From contig JANXCF010000005.1 of the NCBI GenBank assembly GCA_025059995.1, forward strand, positions 1 to 64,000: a DNA stretch of 64,000 bases. The letters run 5' to 3'. The notes beneath the pieces were generated by a model that did not search any database, was not told the DNA's origin, and saw only the letters and a program-made list of their open reading frames with translations. Numbering within the stretch: the first letter of the stretch is position 1; each line of letters begins with the position of its first letter. The DNA comes from Leptospiraceae bacterium. Lineage in GTDB: Bacteria > Spirochaetota > Leptospiria > Leptospirales > Leptonemataceae. Shown here piece by piece: positions 27,309 to 36,179 of this stretch. A program made the position numbers and the translations under genes.

Positions 27309-28154
27309 TTATCGCAAAAGTTGTAGTACGGATTGTGGTCGTATGTTTGCTTGAGCCAACATTGCCGTTCCACTTTGAACTAGGATCTGATTTTTTGTAA
27401 AACTCACAATCGTTTCTGCAATGTCTGCATCACGTATCCTTGATTCAGAGGCTTGGGTATTTTCATACGCAACCATCAAACCTTTTGCTGCATGTTCTAA
27501 CCGATTGTAATAGGCTCCAAGATCCGCTCTTTGTTTATTGACTCTATCCAATGCTCTGTCCACGATACCAATCAAATTATTCGCGGACTCAGGAACAGAT
27601 AATGTTACAATCCCACCATCGATTCTTCTTAAGTTTAAAGCCAAAGCCGTCATGGTTTGAATATAAACTCTTTCTCGATGGTATTGATTGGGTCCAATGT
27701 GAAACCACATCGAAGAAACACGTGAACCACGAGCAAAATGCCCTTGTAGCAAAGCCATTCGGTTGAATTCTGCTTGAGAGGCAATCCGATCAATTTCATC
27801 AATCAATTGAGAAACTTCCACTTGGATCATCTGACGATCTTCTGGCGTATAAATCCCATTGGCTGATTGGATTGCAAGGACACGAATTCTTTGCAAAACA
27901 TCTGTCATTTGTTGTAGATAACCTTCTGCAGTCTGAATCATGCTCATACCATCTTCTGCATTTCTTTCTGCCTGCCTCAAACCCAAAACTTGTGCTCTCA
28001 TTTTTTCTGAAACTGCAAGTCCTGAGGCATCATCACCTGCTCTATTGATTCTGAGTCCAGAGGAAAGTTTTTCCATGTCTTTGGAAACTTCCATGTTTTG
28101 GAATTTCAAAACACGATGGGCGTTAACCGCCGACAAGTTATGATTGATAATCAT
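27309..28154 (-). CDS. flaB: Flagellin FlaB (major copy)
   Basis: A 281-residue spirochaete core flagellin. Features are [34 protein letters not shown] and the central [18 protein letters not shown] stretch seen in Leptospira-type FlaB. It ends with [20 protein letters not shown] and the terminal QSVLQLLR. There is almost no variable central domain, as expected for periplasmic filaments. AGGAGG seven bases before the ATG predicts high expression. A sigma-28-like promoter lies about 100 bases upstream. The second flagellin gene follows on the same strand. Confidence 0.96.
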   Translation of the reverse strand: MIINHNLSAVNAHRVLKFQNMEVSKDMEKLSSGLRINRAGDDASGLAVSEKMRAQVLGLRQAERNAEDGMSMIQTAEGYLQQMTDVLQRIRVLAIQSANGIYTPEDRQMIQVEVSQLIDEIDRIASQAEFNRMALLQGHFARGSRVSSMWFHIGPNQYHRERVYIQTMTALALNLRRIDGGIVTLSVPESANNLIGIVDRALDRVNKQRADLGAYYNRLEHAAKGLMVAYENTQASESRIRDADIAETIVSFTKNQILVQSGTAMLAQANIRPQSVLQLLR

Positions 28155-28256
28155 TCGCTTCCTCCTAAAGCTATGGGGCTATTTTATTAAAAGTTTCTTA
28201 TTTCCCCATTTCGAAATTCGGAAAAAAATCAAGCTAACTTAATGCGAAGCTTCAAA

Positions 28257-28283
28257 AAATCGGAATTTAACAATATAATTTTA
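28257..28283 (-). promoter_or_regulatory. Sigma-28 (FliA)-like promoter of flaB
   Basis: Reading the minus strand, TAAA (28283-28280), exactly 15 bases, then TCCGATTT (28264-28257). This fits the flagellar sigma-28 pattern TAAA-N15-GCCGATAA, with a perfect -35 and a conserved CCGAT core. The leader to the flaB start would be about 95 bases. A poorer sigma-70 match (TTGACA at 28321-28316, TATAAA at 28296-28291, 19-base spacer) lies just upstream. The rest of the 295-base gap holds nothing else I can support. Confidence 0.7.
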
Positions 28284-28449
28284 GCATTTTTTTATACTTT
28301 TTAAGTAAAATTTATTGTCAACAAATATTGATAAATAAAAATATCTTAGTTTACAAAGATTTTATGAAGTTCATTTCTTGAGTTTTATTTACGACATTGA
28401 AGGTAAAAATTATTCCTACTCCTGAAAATTAAAATTTTTTTGGATTTGT

Positions 28450-29766
28450 ATGGACAAAGTTTTTATTGAAACTTACGGTTGCCAGATGAACGTTTATGAT
28501 TCGGGTATAGTAAGGACCTTTTTTCTCAAAAAAAATTTCGAGGTTGCTAATTCCGAAGATCAAGCCGATGTGATTGTGATTAACACATGTGCGGTGAGGG
28601 AAAATGCCCAAGAACGTGTATATGGTAAACTTCAATCCCTTTACTCTATAAAAAAACGTAATCCTTCAATCATTATTGCTATCATTGGTTGTATGGCACA
28701 AAATTTAGGGGATGATTTGTTTGCGATGGGGCTTCCCATCGACATTGTTTTGGGACCCGATAACTACCGGAATTTGCCAGAGATTGTAGAGCAAATCCGA
28801 ACCAAAAAAGAGCACAAATTTCAACTAACAAAACTTTCCTCGAACGAAGTATATGATGACATAGAACCAGAAGTAATCGAAGGTTGTAGTGCTTTTGTTA
28901 CCATCATGCGGGGATGTGATAATTTTTGTTCTTTTTGTGTGGTACCTTATACTCGTGGGAGAGAAAGAAGTAGAAATCCAAAAAGCATTATCAAAGAAAT
29001 TCAAAACCTGATTGAACGTCATCAGATTAAAGAAGTCACGCTATTAGGACAAAACGTCAATTCATATCGATATGAAGGTTATGATTTTACTGATCTTGTT
29101 CAAATGATATTAGATCAAACTTCCATTCAACGGATTCGTTTTACCTCACCACATCCCAAAGATTTTCCAAAAAAACTCATCAAGCTTATGTCTCAAGAAC
29201 CACGATTCTGCAATAGCATCCATTTACCTTTGCAATCGGGTTCCACAAGGATTTTACAACGAATGCATCGAAACTATACCAGAGAAGAATATTTAGAGCT
29301 CGTCCATCAAATCAGAAGTGAGATCCCAGAAGTGGGTTTATCAACCGATATTATCGTAGGTTTTTCTGACGAAACCTTGGAGGATTTTGAAGAAACCTTG
29401 GAGGTAGTCAAAACTGTGCAATTTGATATGGCATATATGTTTTATTACTCTGAACGGGAACACACAATTGCGAAAAGAAAATATAAAGATAACATTCCTT
29501 ATGAAGAAAAAATCCGAAGACTCAATCTTTTGATTGAACTTCAAAATTCCATCAGTAAAGAAAAAAACCAAAGAGAAATCGGCAAAGTCTATGAAATTTT
29601 GATTGAAGGAAAAAGCCGCAAATCCCAAAAAGATTGGATGGGAAGAACAACATCGGGAAAAGTCGTTGTATTTCCTGATCCCAACGAACTTTATCAAGTG
29701 GGGGATTTTGTAAAAGTCGAAATCACAAATGCTACCAAGGCAACCTTGATAGGGAAGGTGATATAA
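28450..29766 (+). CDS. miaB: tRNA methylthiotransferase MiaB
   Basis: A radical-SAM enzyme that adds a methylthio group to i6A37 of tRNAs reading codons starting with U. The 438 residues include the N-terminal cluster cysteines C11 (TYGCQMN), C47 (NTCAVREN) and C81 (IIGCMAQ), and the radical-SAM CxxxCxxC at C156, C160 and C163. A C-terminal TRAM-like domain follows. The NTCAVRENA motif separates MiaB from MtaB and RimO. The transporter gene follows one base after the stop. Confidence 0.96.
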   Translation: MDKVFIETYGCQMNVYDSGIVRTFFLKKNFEVANSEDQADVIVINTCAVRENAQERVYGKLQSLYSIKKRNPSIIIAIIGCMAQNLGDDLFAMGLPIDIVLGPDNYRNLPEIVEQIRTKKEHKFQLTKLSSNEVYDDIEPEVIEGCSAFVTIMRGCDNFCSFCVVPYTRGRERSRNPKSIIKEIQNLIERHQIKEVTLLGQNVNSYRYEGYDFTDLVQMILDQTSIQRIRFTSPHPKDFPKKLIKLMSQEPRFCNSIHLPLQSGSTRILQRMHRNYTREEYLELVHQIRSEIPEVGLSTDIIVGFSDETLEDFEETLEVVKTVQFDMAYMFYYSEREHTIAKRKYKDNIPYEEKIRRLNLLIELQNSISKEKNQREIGKVYEILIEGKSRKSQKDWMGRTTSGKVVVFPDPNELYQVGDFVKVEITNATKATLIGKVI

Positions 29767-29767
29767 G

Positions 29768-30448
29768 ATGCAGCGACGTTACAAATACCTTGATTTCGTG
29801 ATGGTGGCATTTGTCACAGTGCTTCTTACATCGAACATCATTGGACCAGCCAAAGTTGCGATTGTCTTTGGATTTGAGTTTGGTGCTGGTGTCTTCTTTT
29901 TCCCGTTCAGCTATATCTTTGGAGATATTCTGACGGAAGTATATGGTTATGCAAGAACCCGGAGGACTGTTTGGGTGGGTTTTGCCGCTCTCGCCTTTGC
30001 TTCCTTCATGAGCTACGTGATTGTGAGTCTACCACCATCCCCCAATTGGAAACATCAAGAAGCCTATGAAATTGCTTTTGGTATGACCCCCAGAATTGCT
30101 TTAGCATCTTTGATTGGTTATTGGGCAGGAGAATTTGCTAACTCCTATGTGATAGCAAAAATGAAGATTTGGTCGAAAGGAAAGTACCTTTGGTCTAGAA
30201 CCATTGGTTCTACAGTTGTTGGTCAAGCGGTTGATTCTTTGATTTTCTATCCTTTTGCTTTTTACGGATATTGGGGGATCGGAACCATTATACAAGTGAC
30301 ATTTAATGATTATTTACTCAAAGTATTTTGGGAAGCTATCATGACACCTTTTACTTACATAGTGGTTCATTTTCTCAAAAGAGCTGAACAAGAAGACTAC
30401 TATGACTATCATACGAATTTTACTCCCTTCTCCCTAAAAGATGAGTAA
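29768..30448 (+). CDS. Queuosine-precursor transporter (YhhQ/VUT family)
   Basis: A 226-residue membrane protein with about six hydrophobic segments. Family hallmarks are the SNIIGPAK segment after the first helix, PFSYIFGDILTEVYGY in helix 2, and the later SRTIGSTVVGQAVDSLIFYP. Characterised relatives import preQ0 or preQ1. It is coupled to miaB, another anticodon-loop modification gene, and tgt lies elsewhere in the window, so salvage of a queuosine precursor is a consistent reading. It stops two bases before the convergent HAD gene stops. Confidence 0.9.
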   Translation: MQRRYKYLDFVMVAFVTVLLTSNIIGPAKVAIVFGFEFGAGVFFFPFSYIFGDILTEVYGYARTRRTVWVGFAALAFASFMSYVIVSLPPSPNWKHQEAYEIAFGMTPRIALASLIGYWAGEFANSYVIAKMKIWSKGKYLWSRTIGSTVVGQAVDSLIFYPFAFYGYWGIGTIIQVTFNDYLLKVFWEAIMTPFTYIVVHFLKRAEQEDYYDYHTNFTPFSLKDE

Positions 30449-30450
30449 AT

Positions 30451-31149
30451 TTATAAATATTTTTTAATATCCTCGAAAGATTGAAGGTGAAGTATAGCTC
30501 CTTCTCTTTCTTTTTGGTCACCGTGTCCGTAATCAGCGGCTATAAAGTAAATCCCGTTTTCGAAAGCTGCTTTTCGATCCGAGTCTCGATCCCCTATGAT
30601 AACGCATTGCTTAGGCTCAAGTTGGTATTTTTGAATGATATATGCGACCAATTGGGTTTTGTCATGAATTTTTTGGTAATCTAATGTCGGAATTTCTTTG
30701 AAGTAAGGATAAGTCTGATTGGCTTTTAAGATAGCTTCTACATAGGGTTTTCTTCCATTTGATGCAGCAAAAAGATTATATTGTTTTTTGTATAGATATT
30801 CGATGGTTTCTTTTACGTTTGGATAGTGGAGTCCTTCTCCGTTTTGGATTCGTTTTACAAAGATTTCTAAAATTTTTTGACTGATCTTTTCTCTGCCAAC
30901 TTCATCGATATCTGGAAGAAGATTAGCAAAGATTTGTTTTACCGGCAAACCGATATGGAGTATAATTTCATCAAATGAAGGAAGTTTTCGTTCGATGTTG
31001 GCTTCACGAAAATATTCCTTCATGGCTTCTTGGTAAACTTCTTCAAGCATCTCTACACTTGAGAAAATGGTTCCATCAATATCGAAAAAAAGGTGTCGTA
31101 TTTGCTTTAGGATTTTTTCTAAATCTTCATTCATCAACTGGGTTTTCAT
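30451..31149 (-). CDS. HAD-superfamily hydrolase (phosphoglycolate phosphatase-like)
   Basis: A phosphatase of about 232 residues with a helical cap. It has the nucleophile motif FFDIDGTIF, motif II in the LFAASNGRKP segment, a motif III lysine, and IIGDRDSDRKAAFENG. I choose the ATG at 31149: GGAG lies nine bases upstream and this start leaves a four-base gap after the stop of the kinase-like gene, whereas a longer start would overlap it. The tight spacing implies co-translation with that gene and perhaps opposing chemistry on the same compound, which is inference. Substrate unknown. Confidence 0.88.
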   Translation of the reverse strand: MKTQLMNEDLEKILKQIRHLFFDIDGTIFSSVEMLEEVYQEAMKEYFREANIERKLPSFDEIILHIGLPVKQIFANLLPDIDEVGREKISQKILEIFVKRIQNGEGLHYPNVKETIEYLYKKQYNLFAASNGRKPYVEAILKANQTYPYFKEIPTLDYQKIHDKTQLVAYIIQKYQLEPKQCVIIGDRDSDRKAAFENGIYFIAADYGHGDQKEREGAILHLQSFEDIKKYL

Positions 31150-31153
31150 ACAA

Positions 31154-32305
31154 TTACTCCAAATCAAAAGATTCGATGAATTGTTCAATTACATCAATGT
31201 GTTCTTTCTCAGGATTTTTTAGCAACTTGTCATCGTAATCATAAAGATGTTCATCAAAAATATGAAAATCAAACAATTTCAATTCAAACTCAGGAATGGT
31301 GATGATGATGTTTTCTGTGTGGATATCTAAGATCAATTTTTCTTCTCTGGCTAATCGTTGTGTGAAGTTAGCAAGTCTTTGCAAATCTTCTTTGATTTTG
31401 TATAGAACTCTTTTTTTGATGTTTGAAAATACCCCAATGTCAAATTCGAATTTATACTTTGGAGGTGTTATCCAGCGCAAAAGTAAATTTTCTGGATAAA
31501 CCCTTTTTCCTGATTTAATCAGTTCTTTTAGGTGTTTTCCTGCTAAAAGAACCTGAACATCCATTGGTTTGATGGCAAAAAACACGCTATCATTCAAAAA
31601 ATGTCTTCGGTATTGCATTCCTATAAAAAACCTCGTAGGGATAATAAGATCAGGAAGATTTTCTTTCACAATGGCATAGTGATAACGTTCTAATCCCAAA
31701 CGTAAAAACTGAAACCACAAAAATTCTTTTTGGAAACGATTCAGACCTTTAGAAAAGTGTTCGTAAAGTTGTAATTCTTCAGAAGTCAAAAAACGCTCAG
31801 GTTTTTTTCTTACTTCTGTAAATAAACTACCACAAAGAGGATCCGAGGGTAGAATCATTTTTGAAACCTTGATCACCATCTTCCAGGGAAGAGCATAAAC
31901 GAATTTGTAGGAACCCCTTCCAAGAAAGGTATCATACGATATAGGCATGAATTCATCCAAGAATTCTCTTCCGTATCGGTACCTCAGGCGAAAGGCGTAA
32001 GTAACAGGAAACGTTCTTTCGAAGATTTTTCGAAAAAAACCCAGTTTTCGAAGTTCCAAGTTAAGGGGGATTTCATCAATCGATGGGGCAAGGGTTTCTC
32101 GTGCTTTTTGAAGTGCTCTTTCAATCCAGTCTTCAGAAATGATTTCTGTAATACTGCTAAGAGAAGTTTTAAATAAAAGGTTTCGTTCTTCTAAATCCCG
32201 TTTTGCTTTTTGAATGCGTTCTCTGACTCGAAGAAAAATTTCTTTTAGCTTCACTTCAAAATCATCATAGAAAATTTTTCTTTTATTGTGAAAAGGAATT
32301 TTCAT
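31154..32305 (-). CDS. Divergent protein-kinase-like-fold protein
   Basis: A 383-residue protein that, read against the kinase-like (APH/ABC1/RIO) superfamily, has every core element. These are a glycine-rich loop GRGSYKFVY (129-137), an ATP-binding lysine K146 in MVIKVSK, a possible helix-C glutamate E194, the catalytic loop LDIHTENII with D327, H329 and N332, and the metal-binding D346 in LFDFHIFD in place of DFG. The spacing is plausible for a small-molecule or lipopolysaccharide-type kinase. The N-terminal 120 residues are charged helices of unknown role. It is co-transcribed with a HAD phosphatase four bases downstream and divergent from purE. The target is unknown; assignment rests on motif order only. 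Confidence 0.6.
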   Translation of the reverse strand: MKIPFHNKRKIFYDDFEVKLKEIFLRVRERIQKAKRDLEERNLLFKTSLSSITEIISEDWIERALQKARETLAPSIDEIPLNLELRKLGFFRKIFERTFPVTYAFRLRYRYGREFLDEFMPISYDTFLGRGSYKFVYALPWKMVIKVSKMILPSDPLCGSLFTEVRKKPERFLTSEELQLYEHFSKGLNRFQKEFLWFQFLRLGLERYHYAIVKENLPDLIIPTRFFIGMQYRRHFLNDSVFFAIKPMDVQVLLAGKHLKELIKSGKRVYPENLLLRWITPPKYKFEFDIGVFSNIKKRVLYKIKEDLQRLANFTQRLAREEKLILDIHTENIIITIPEFELKLFDFHIFDEHLYDYDDKLLKNPEKEHIDVIEQFIESFDLE

Positions 32306-32362
32306 AAGTTGAGATAGTATGATTTTCTTTGACGTCGTTTGAGAAAAAAAATTTTTGACTTC

Positions 32363-32869
32363 ATGAAAGAGCTACCACGCCATCCAATCGTAGGCGTGAT
32401 TATGGGAAGTGTTTCTGACTTGGAAACAATGAAAGAAGCAGTGGAAATTCTTTCAAATTTTCAGATTCCTCACGAAGTGAAAATTGTTTCTGCTCATCGC
32501 ACTCCCGAGTGGATGTTTGAGTACGCAAAAACTGCTGAAGAACGAGGAATTGAAGTAATCATCGCAGCTGCAGGAGGAGCCGCCCATTTGCCTGGAATGA
32601 CGGCATCCATAACGACTCTTCCTGTGATCGGAGTTCCTATTTTATCCAAAAGCTTGAATGGTTTGGATTCTCTTTTATCGATTGTGCAAATGCCTGCAGG
32701 GATTCCTGTAGCTACCGTAGCAATTGGAAATGCGGGAGCTAAAAATTCAGCACTTCTTGCCATACGTATCTTGAGTATCAAATACAAAGAGTTGAGTCAA
32801 AAACTCAAAGAATACTATCAACAACTAAAAGAATCCGTGCTTTCTGAAAATGAAAAACTTCAAGCTTAA
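32363..32869 (+). CDS. purE: N5-carboxyaminoimidazole ribonucleotide mutase
   Basis: Second enzyme of the two-step ATP-dependent route to CAIR in purine synthesis. Motifs are [26 protein letters not shown] with the catalytic histidine, [14 protein letters not shown] and [25 protein letters not shown]. These are typical of class I bacterial PurE. I prefer the ATG at 32363; an in-frame TTG at 32339 would add eight residues. No clear ribosome binding site is visible. The stop lies 20 bases inside purK, so the two are coupled. Confidence 0.96.
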   Translation: MKELPRHPIVGVIMGSVSDLETMKEAVEILSNFQIPHEVKIVSAHRTPEWMFEYAKTAEERGIEVIIAAAGGAAHLPGMTASITTLPVIGVPILSKSLNGLDSLLSIVQMPAGIPVATVAIGNAGAKNSALLAIRILSIKYKELSQKLKEYYQQLKESVLSENEKLQA

Positions 32870-34064
32870 AAAAACTATTGGGATTATTGGTGGTGGACAG
32901 TTAGGAAGGATGATGGCATATGAAGCCTATAAGATGGGGTTTTTTGTGTATGTTTTGGATCCTGATCCTGATGCCCCTGCAATGCAGATTTGTCATAAAC
33001 CCATAGTTGCTTCATATGATGATGAAGGAGCCATCTTCCAAATGGTAAAAGAATGTGATGTGATTACATATGAGTTTGAAAACGTCAATCCCGAGCTTTT
33101 GTTGGAGTTTCGAAAAGAGATACCTATCCATCCTAATCCAGAAATCCTAAAGATTTCCAAAAATCGAAACAAAGAAAAAGAATTAGCCCATCGATACGGG
33201 ATCAGCATTCCCAAAATCTTTCCCATCAGGACCGTTCAGAATCAAAAAGAATCCATAGAAACACTTTATCATGAGCTAAGAAAAACAAATATCGACTGGA
33301 TCATAAAAACAGCAGAGGGTGGTTATGACGGAAAGTTCCAGATTTTCTTTCCTTCACAAACCATTACGCTCAGTGACTTCGAACAAAAACTAAGTGAGAT
33401 TTTTCGTGCTTTCAAAAAAGACACGATTGAAATCATCATCGAAGAACGATTGAACTTCTCTTTTGAGTTTAGTGTGATTTCTTGTGGCATCAAGGATCAA
33501 AACGGGAACTACCGAATAGAGTTTTTTCATCCTTTCATCAACTATCATAAAGATGGGATTTTAAGAAAAACCTTTCTTTCTCTACAAAAAGAAGTTCAAT
33601 TCCTTGAAGAACTTCAAAACAAAATCACCCAACTTATGAGGGATTTTGATTATATTGGATTATTGACAATTGAATTTTTTTATAAAGAAAATGAAATTTT
33701 TTTCAATGAGATGGCTCCAAGACCTCATAACTCAGGGCACCTTACGATTGAAGCTTATGATTATTCCCAGTTCCATCAACATGTTCGAGCCATCAGTAAA
33801 CTTCCTGTTCATAAACCCAAGCCTCATTCTTATGCGGGTATGTTGAACCTGGTTTCTTTCAATCGAATAGACGAACAACCTTATCTCGTAGAAGAAATTT
33901 TAAAATACCCAAAAACATATTTTCATTACTACGGGAAAAAAGAGGCTAAACAAAAAAGAAAAATGGGGCATATTACAGTGCTTCAATCGGAGTTCCACCA
34001 CGTTCAAACAATCATTGAAGAGTTAGAAAGAAAAATCTATGCTCACGAATTTATAAACCAATAG
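32850..34064 (+). CDS. purK: N5-carboxyaminoimidazole ribonucleotide synthase
   Basis: An ATP-grasp enzyme that carboxylates AIR using bicarbonate. The 404 residues open with [17 protein letters not shown] and continue with VITYEFENV, the [12 protein letters not shown] nucleotide-binding segment and [12 protein letters not shown], the metal and substrate site. The length is at the upper end for the family. The gene starts inside purE and its 3' end overlaps the convergent fabG by 14 bases, with both stop codons inside the other coding sequence. Confidence 0.96.
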   Translation: MKNFKLKKTIGIIGGGQLGRMMAYEAYKMGFFVYVLDPDPDAPAMQICHKPIVASYDDEGAIFQMVKECDVITYEFENVNPELLLEFRKEIPIHPNPEILKISKNRNKEKELAHRYGISIPKIFPIRTVQNQKESIETLYHELRKTNIDWIIKTAEGGYDGKFQIFFPSQTITLSDFEQKLSEIFRAFKKDTIEIIIEERLNFSFEFSVISCGIKDQNGNYRIEFFHPFINYHKDGILRKTFLSLQKEVQFLEELQNKITQLMRDFDYIGLLTIEFFYKENEIFFNEMAPRPHNSGHLTIEAYDYSQFHQHVRAISKLPVHKPKPHSYAGMLNLVSFNRIDEQPYLVEEILKYPKTYFHYYGKKEAKQKRKMGHITVLQSEFHHVQTIIEELERKIYAHEFINQ

Positions 34065-34812
34065 CGGTTCCCCCGTCCACACGAATTACATTTCCAGTAA
34101 TAAAGGAGGCATCATCAGAACACAAAAAGCGAACCATACGTGAGATATCTTTCACTTGAGTGGGGCGACCTAAAGGAATGGATTTTCGGAGTTCTTCTTT
34201 CACGGCATCAGGGAGAACAGCAGTAAGATCAGTTTCTACATAACCTGGGCAGATCACATTGCAAAGAATCCCTTTTTTGGCGTATTCCCTTGCTACAACT
34301 TTGGTAAAACCGATCAACCCAGCTTTGCTTGCTGCGTAGTTGGCTTGTCCCACCTGTCCTACTAAGCCAGAGATGGAGCTGATGTTGATGATTCTGCCAC
34401 CGTCTTTTGCTTTCATTAACATAGGTAAGAAAGCTTTTGTAACTAAAAAAGGTCCTTTCAAATTGACGTTGATAACGAAATCCCATTCTTCTTCTTTCAT
34501 ACGAATAAGTAGATTATCTCTGATGACACCAGCATTGTTAACTAAAAAATCCAAACCACCAAACTCTGCTTTGACTTTATTTGCTGCTTCTTGAACTTGG
34601 TCGCTTTTGGTAACATCACATGCTATAGGTAAACATCGGACATTGTATTTTTCTGAAATTTCATTGGCAGTTTTTTCACAGTCTTCATACCGTAAATCTA
34701 AAATCACTTGATTGGCACCCCATTCGGCTAAATCCTCTGCAATCGCTTTCCCGATACCTCTTGCTGAACCAGTCACTAATGCGACTTTACCACTGAAGAG
34801 TCTTTCACTCAT
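34051..34812 (-). CDS. fabG: 3-oxoacyl-ACP reductase-type short-chain dehydrogenase
   Basis: An NADPH-dependent reductase, probably the beta-ketoacyl-ACP reductase of fatty acid elongation. Numbered from the ATG at 34812 (a TTG nine bases upstream is also in frame), it has the Rossmann motif TGSARGIG, NNAG at 92-95, and the catalytic S146, Y159 and K163 in QANYAASKAG. GTAIGL near the C-terminus is typical of FabG. It is isolated from acpP and other fab genes, so a paralogous oxidoreductase role remains possible. The 3' end overlaps purK by 14 bases. Confidence 0.88.
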   Translation of the reverse strand: MSERLFSGKVALVTGSARGIGKAIAEDLAEWGANQVILDLRYEDCEKTANEISEKYNVRCLPIACDVTKSDQVQEAANKVKAEFGGLDFLVNNAGVIRDNLLIRMKEEEWDFVINVNLKGPFLVTKAFLPMLMKAKDGGRIINISSISGLVGQVGQANYAASKAGLIGFTKVVAREYAKKGILCNVICPGYVETDLTAVLPDAVKEELRKSIPLGRPTQVKDISRMVRFLCSDDASFITGNVIRVDGGTAIGL

Positions 34813-34924
34813 AAAAAACAAAGAAAAAAAATTGATTTGAAAATCAAGAAATTTATCTTAAAGAAATGATAGAAATTTCTTTTATAAAATCAAATAGTTA
34901 AATTTTTATAATAAATCCAAAATG

Positions 34925-36130
34925 TTAGTATGCAGCTAAAAGTATGGTTTCGATTTCATTTCGATCTAATTCTCTTGGAGTATTATGAACTAAAGGAAAT
35001 TGGGAAGCAAAATGAGAAATCTCTGGTAAAATTTCTTTAGGCAAATCAAAATCAGATAATTTATAAGATAAGCCTAGTTCCAAATGAAGTTTTCGAACTC
35101 CTTCAATGGCTTTGATGGCTGCTTCGATTATGGTGATTTGGGCAATGTCTTCGTTTAACGCTTGAGCAATCTGAACATAGGTTCTTGCAGAAGTAGTTAG
35201 ATTATATTCCATGATATGTGGTAATAATATCGCATAAGCTTGATAAAAATCCATACCGCTAAGCAAATGGATGGATAAAGCAATACTATAACTTAATCCT
35301 AAACTAGTATTTGAGTGAGCAATTCCACAAACTACATTGGCAATAGCAAGGTTCATCCTCGCTAATTCATTTTCTGGATTTTTCATTAAAGTACGGATAC
35401 TTCTTGAGACCAAATCAATGGCTTTGAGGGAAGTAGCTGTGATGATTTCGTTGTTTCTTTTTGAAAGAATACTTTCAATTGAAGCTGCTATGATTGCCAT
35501 AGAGGCTCTTGCTAATTCTAATTTTGTCATGTTTGCAATGATGTTTGGATCAAACAAAATGGCTTGAGGGAAAAATCGGGTATCTCTATGATAAAAAAAT
35601 GTTTTCTTTTGTTCATCGTAGTTAAAGATGTCTGGAGAAGCCTCTTCTCCCATACTAAATATACTGGGAATACAAATCAAAGGTAAGGGGTCTTTTTTTA
35701 TTTCAATCTTAGAATTTACCAAGTCATTTGTATAACGATAAAATCGTTGGAGCCCTTCTTCATCAGGAATTTGTACTAAGTAATCATTCGTTGCCAGAAA
35801 ACACAAGGTCCTAGCAATATGAAACGTAAACTTCCCACCATAAGCAACAACAAGGTCTACTCCACTGCGCTTCAAAAAATAAGCCAAATATTCAATCTGA
35901 TCATGAGAAGGTCTTTGGGTTAGTTCATCATTGACAATACAAGATATGCCATTTCTTTCCATGCTTGTTTTGAGGATGTAGAAATCATCTTCATTTCGTT
36001 GTTCGTTTTTAATGGTAAAGAGAAGAACTCTTTTAGCGAAATCTGCAATGTAGCTACCCATTTTATGGGTTGAGTCTTTTTCGATGTGGATTTTAATGGG
36101 GAACTGAAAGTGAACCCATTCGAATGGCAT
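34925..36130 (-). CDS. Iron-alcohol-dehydrogenase-fold protein lacking all metal ligands
   Basis: A roughly 401-residue protein that aligns along its whole length with group III (iron) alcohol dehydrogenases such as FucO: LICIPSIFSMGEEAS, PQAILFDPNII, the AHSNTSLGL segment and AILLPHIMEYN. Numbered from the ATG at 36130, the four metal ligands (Asp, His, His, His) are replaced by A212, A216, Y281 and F295 at matching spacing, and the nucleotide-binding GGGS is GGKF. It therefore cannot bind iron in the usual way and is probably not a dehydrogenase. The frame is intact, so it is likely a retained protein with a new or structural role. It is divergent from the RsmG fusion. Confidence 0.75.
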   Translation of the reverse strand: MPFEWVHFQFPIKIHIEKDSTHKMGSYIADFAKRVLLFTIKNEQRNEDDFYILKTSMERNGISCIVNDELTQRPSHDQIEYLAYFLKRSGVDLVVAYGGKFTFHIARTLCFLATNDYLVQIPDEEGLQRFYRYTNDLVNSKIEIKKDPLPLICIPSIFSMGEEASPDIFNYDEQKKTFFYHRDTRFFPQAILFDPNIIANMTKLELARASMAIIAASIESILSKRNNEIITATSLKAIDLVSRSIRTLMKNPENELARMNLAIANVVCGIAHSNTSLGLSYSIALSIHLLSGMDFYQAYAILLPHIMEYNLTTSARTYVQIAQALNEDIAQITIIEAAIKAIEGVRKLHLELGLSYKLSDFDLPKEILPEISHFASQFPLVHNTPRELDRNEIETILLAAY

Positions 36131-36179
36131 AACCAATAGTTATGAGTTGAAGTTTTATTCGTAAAGTTTTTTTTGTTGT

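Noticed and set aside
34925-36130. Annotating the iron-ADH homologue simply as alcohol dehydrogenase
   Set aside because: All four metal ligands and the GGGS cofactor loop are altered, so the catalytic name would mislead.
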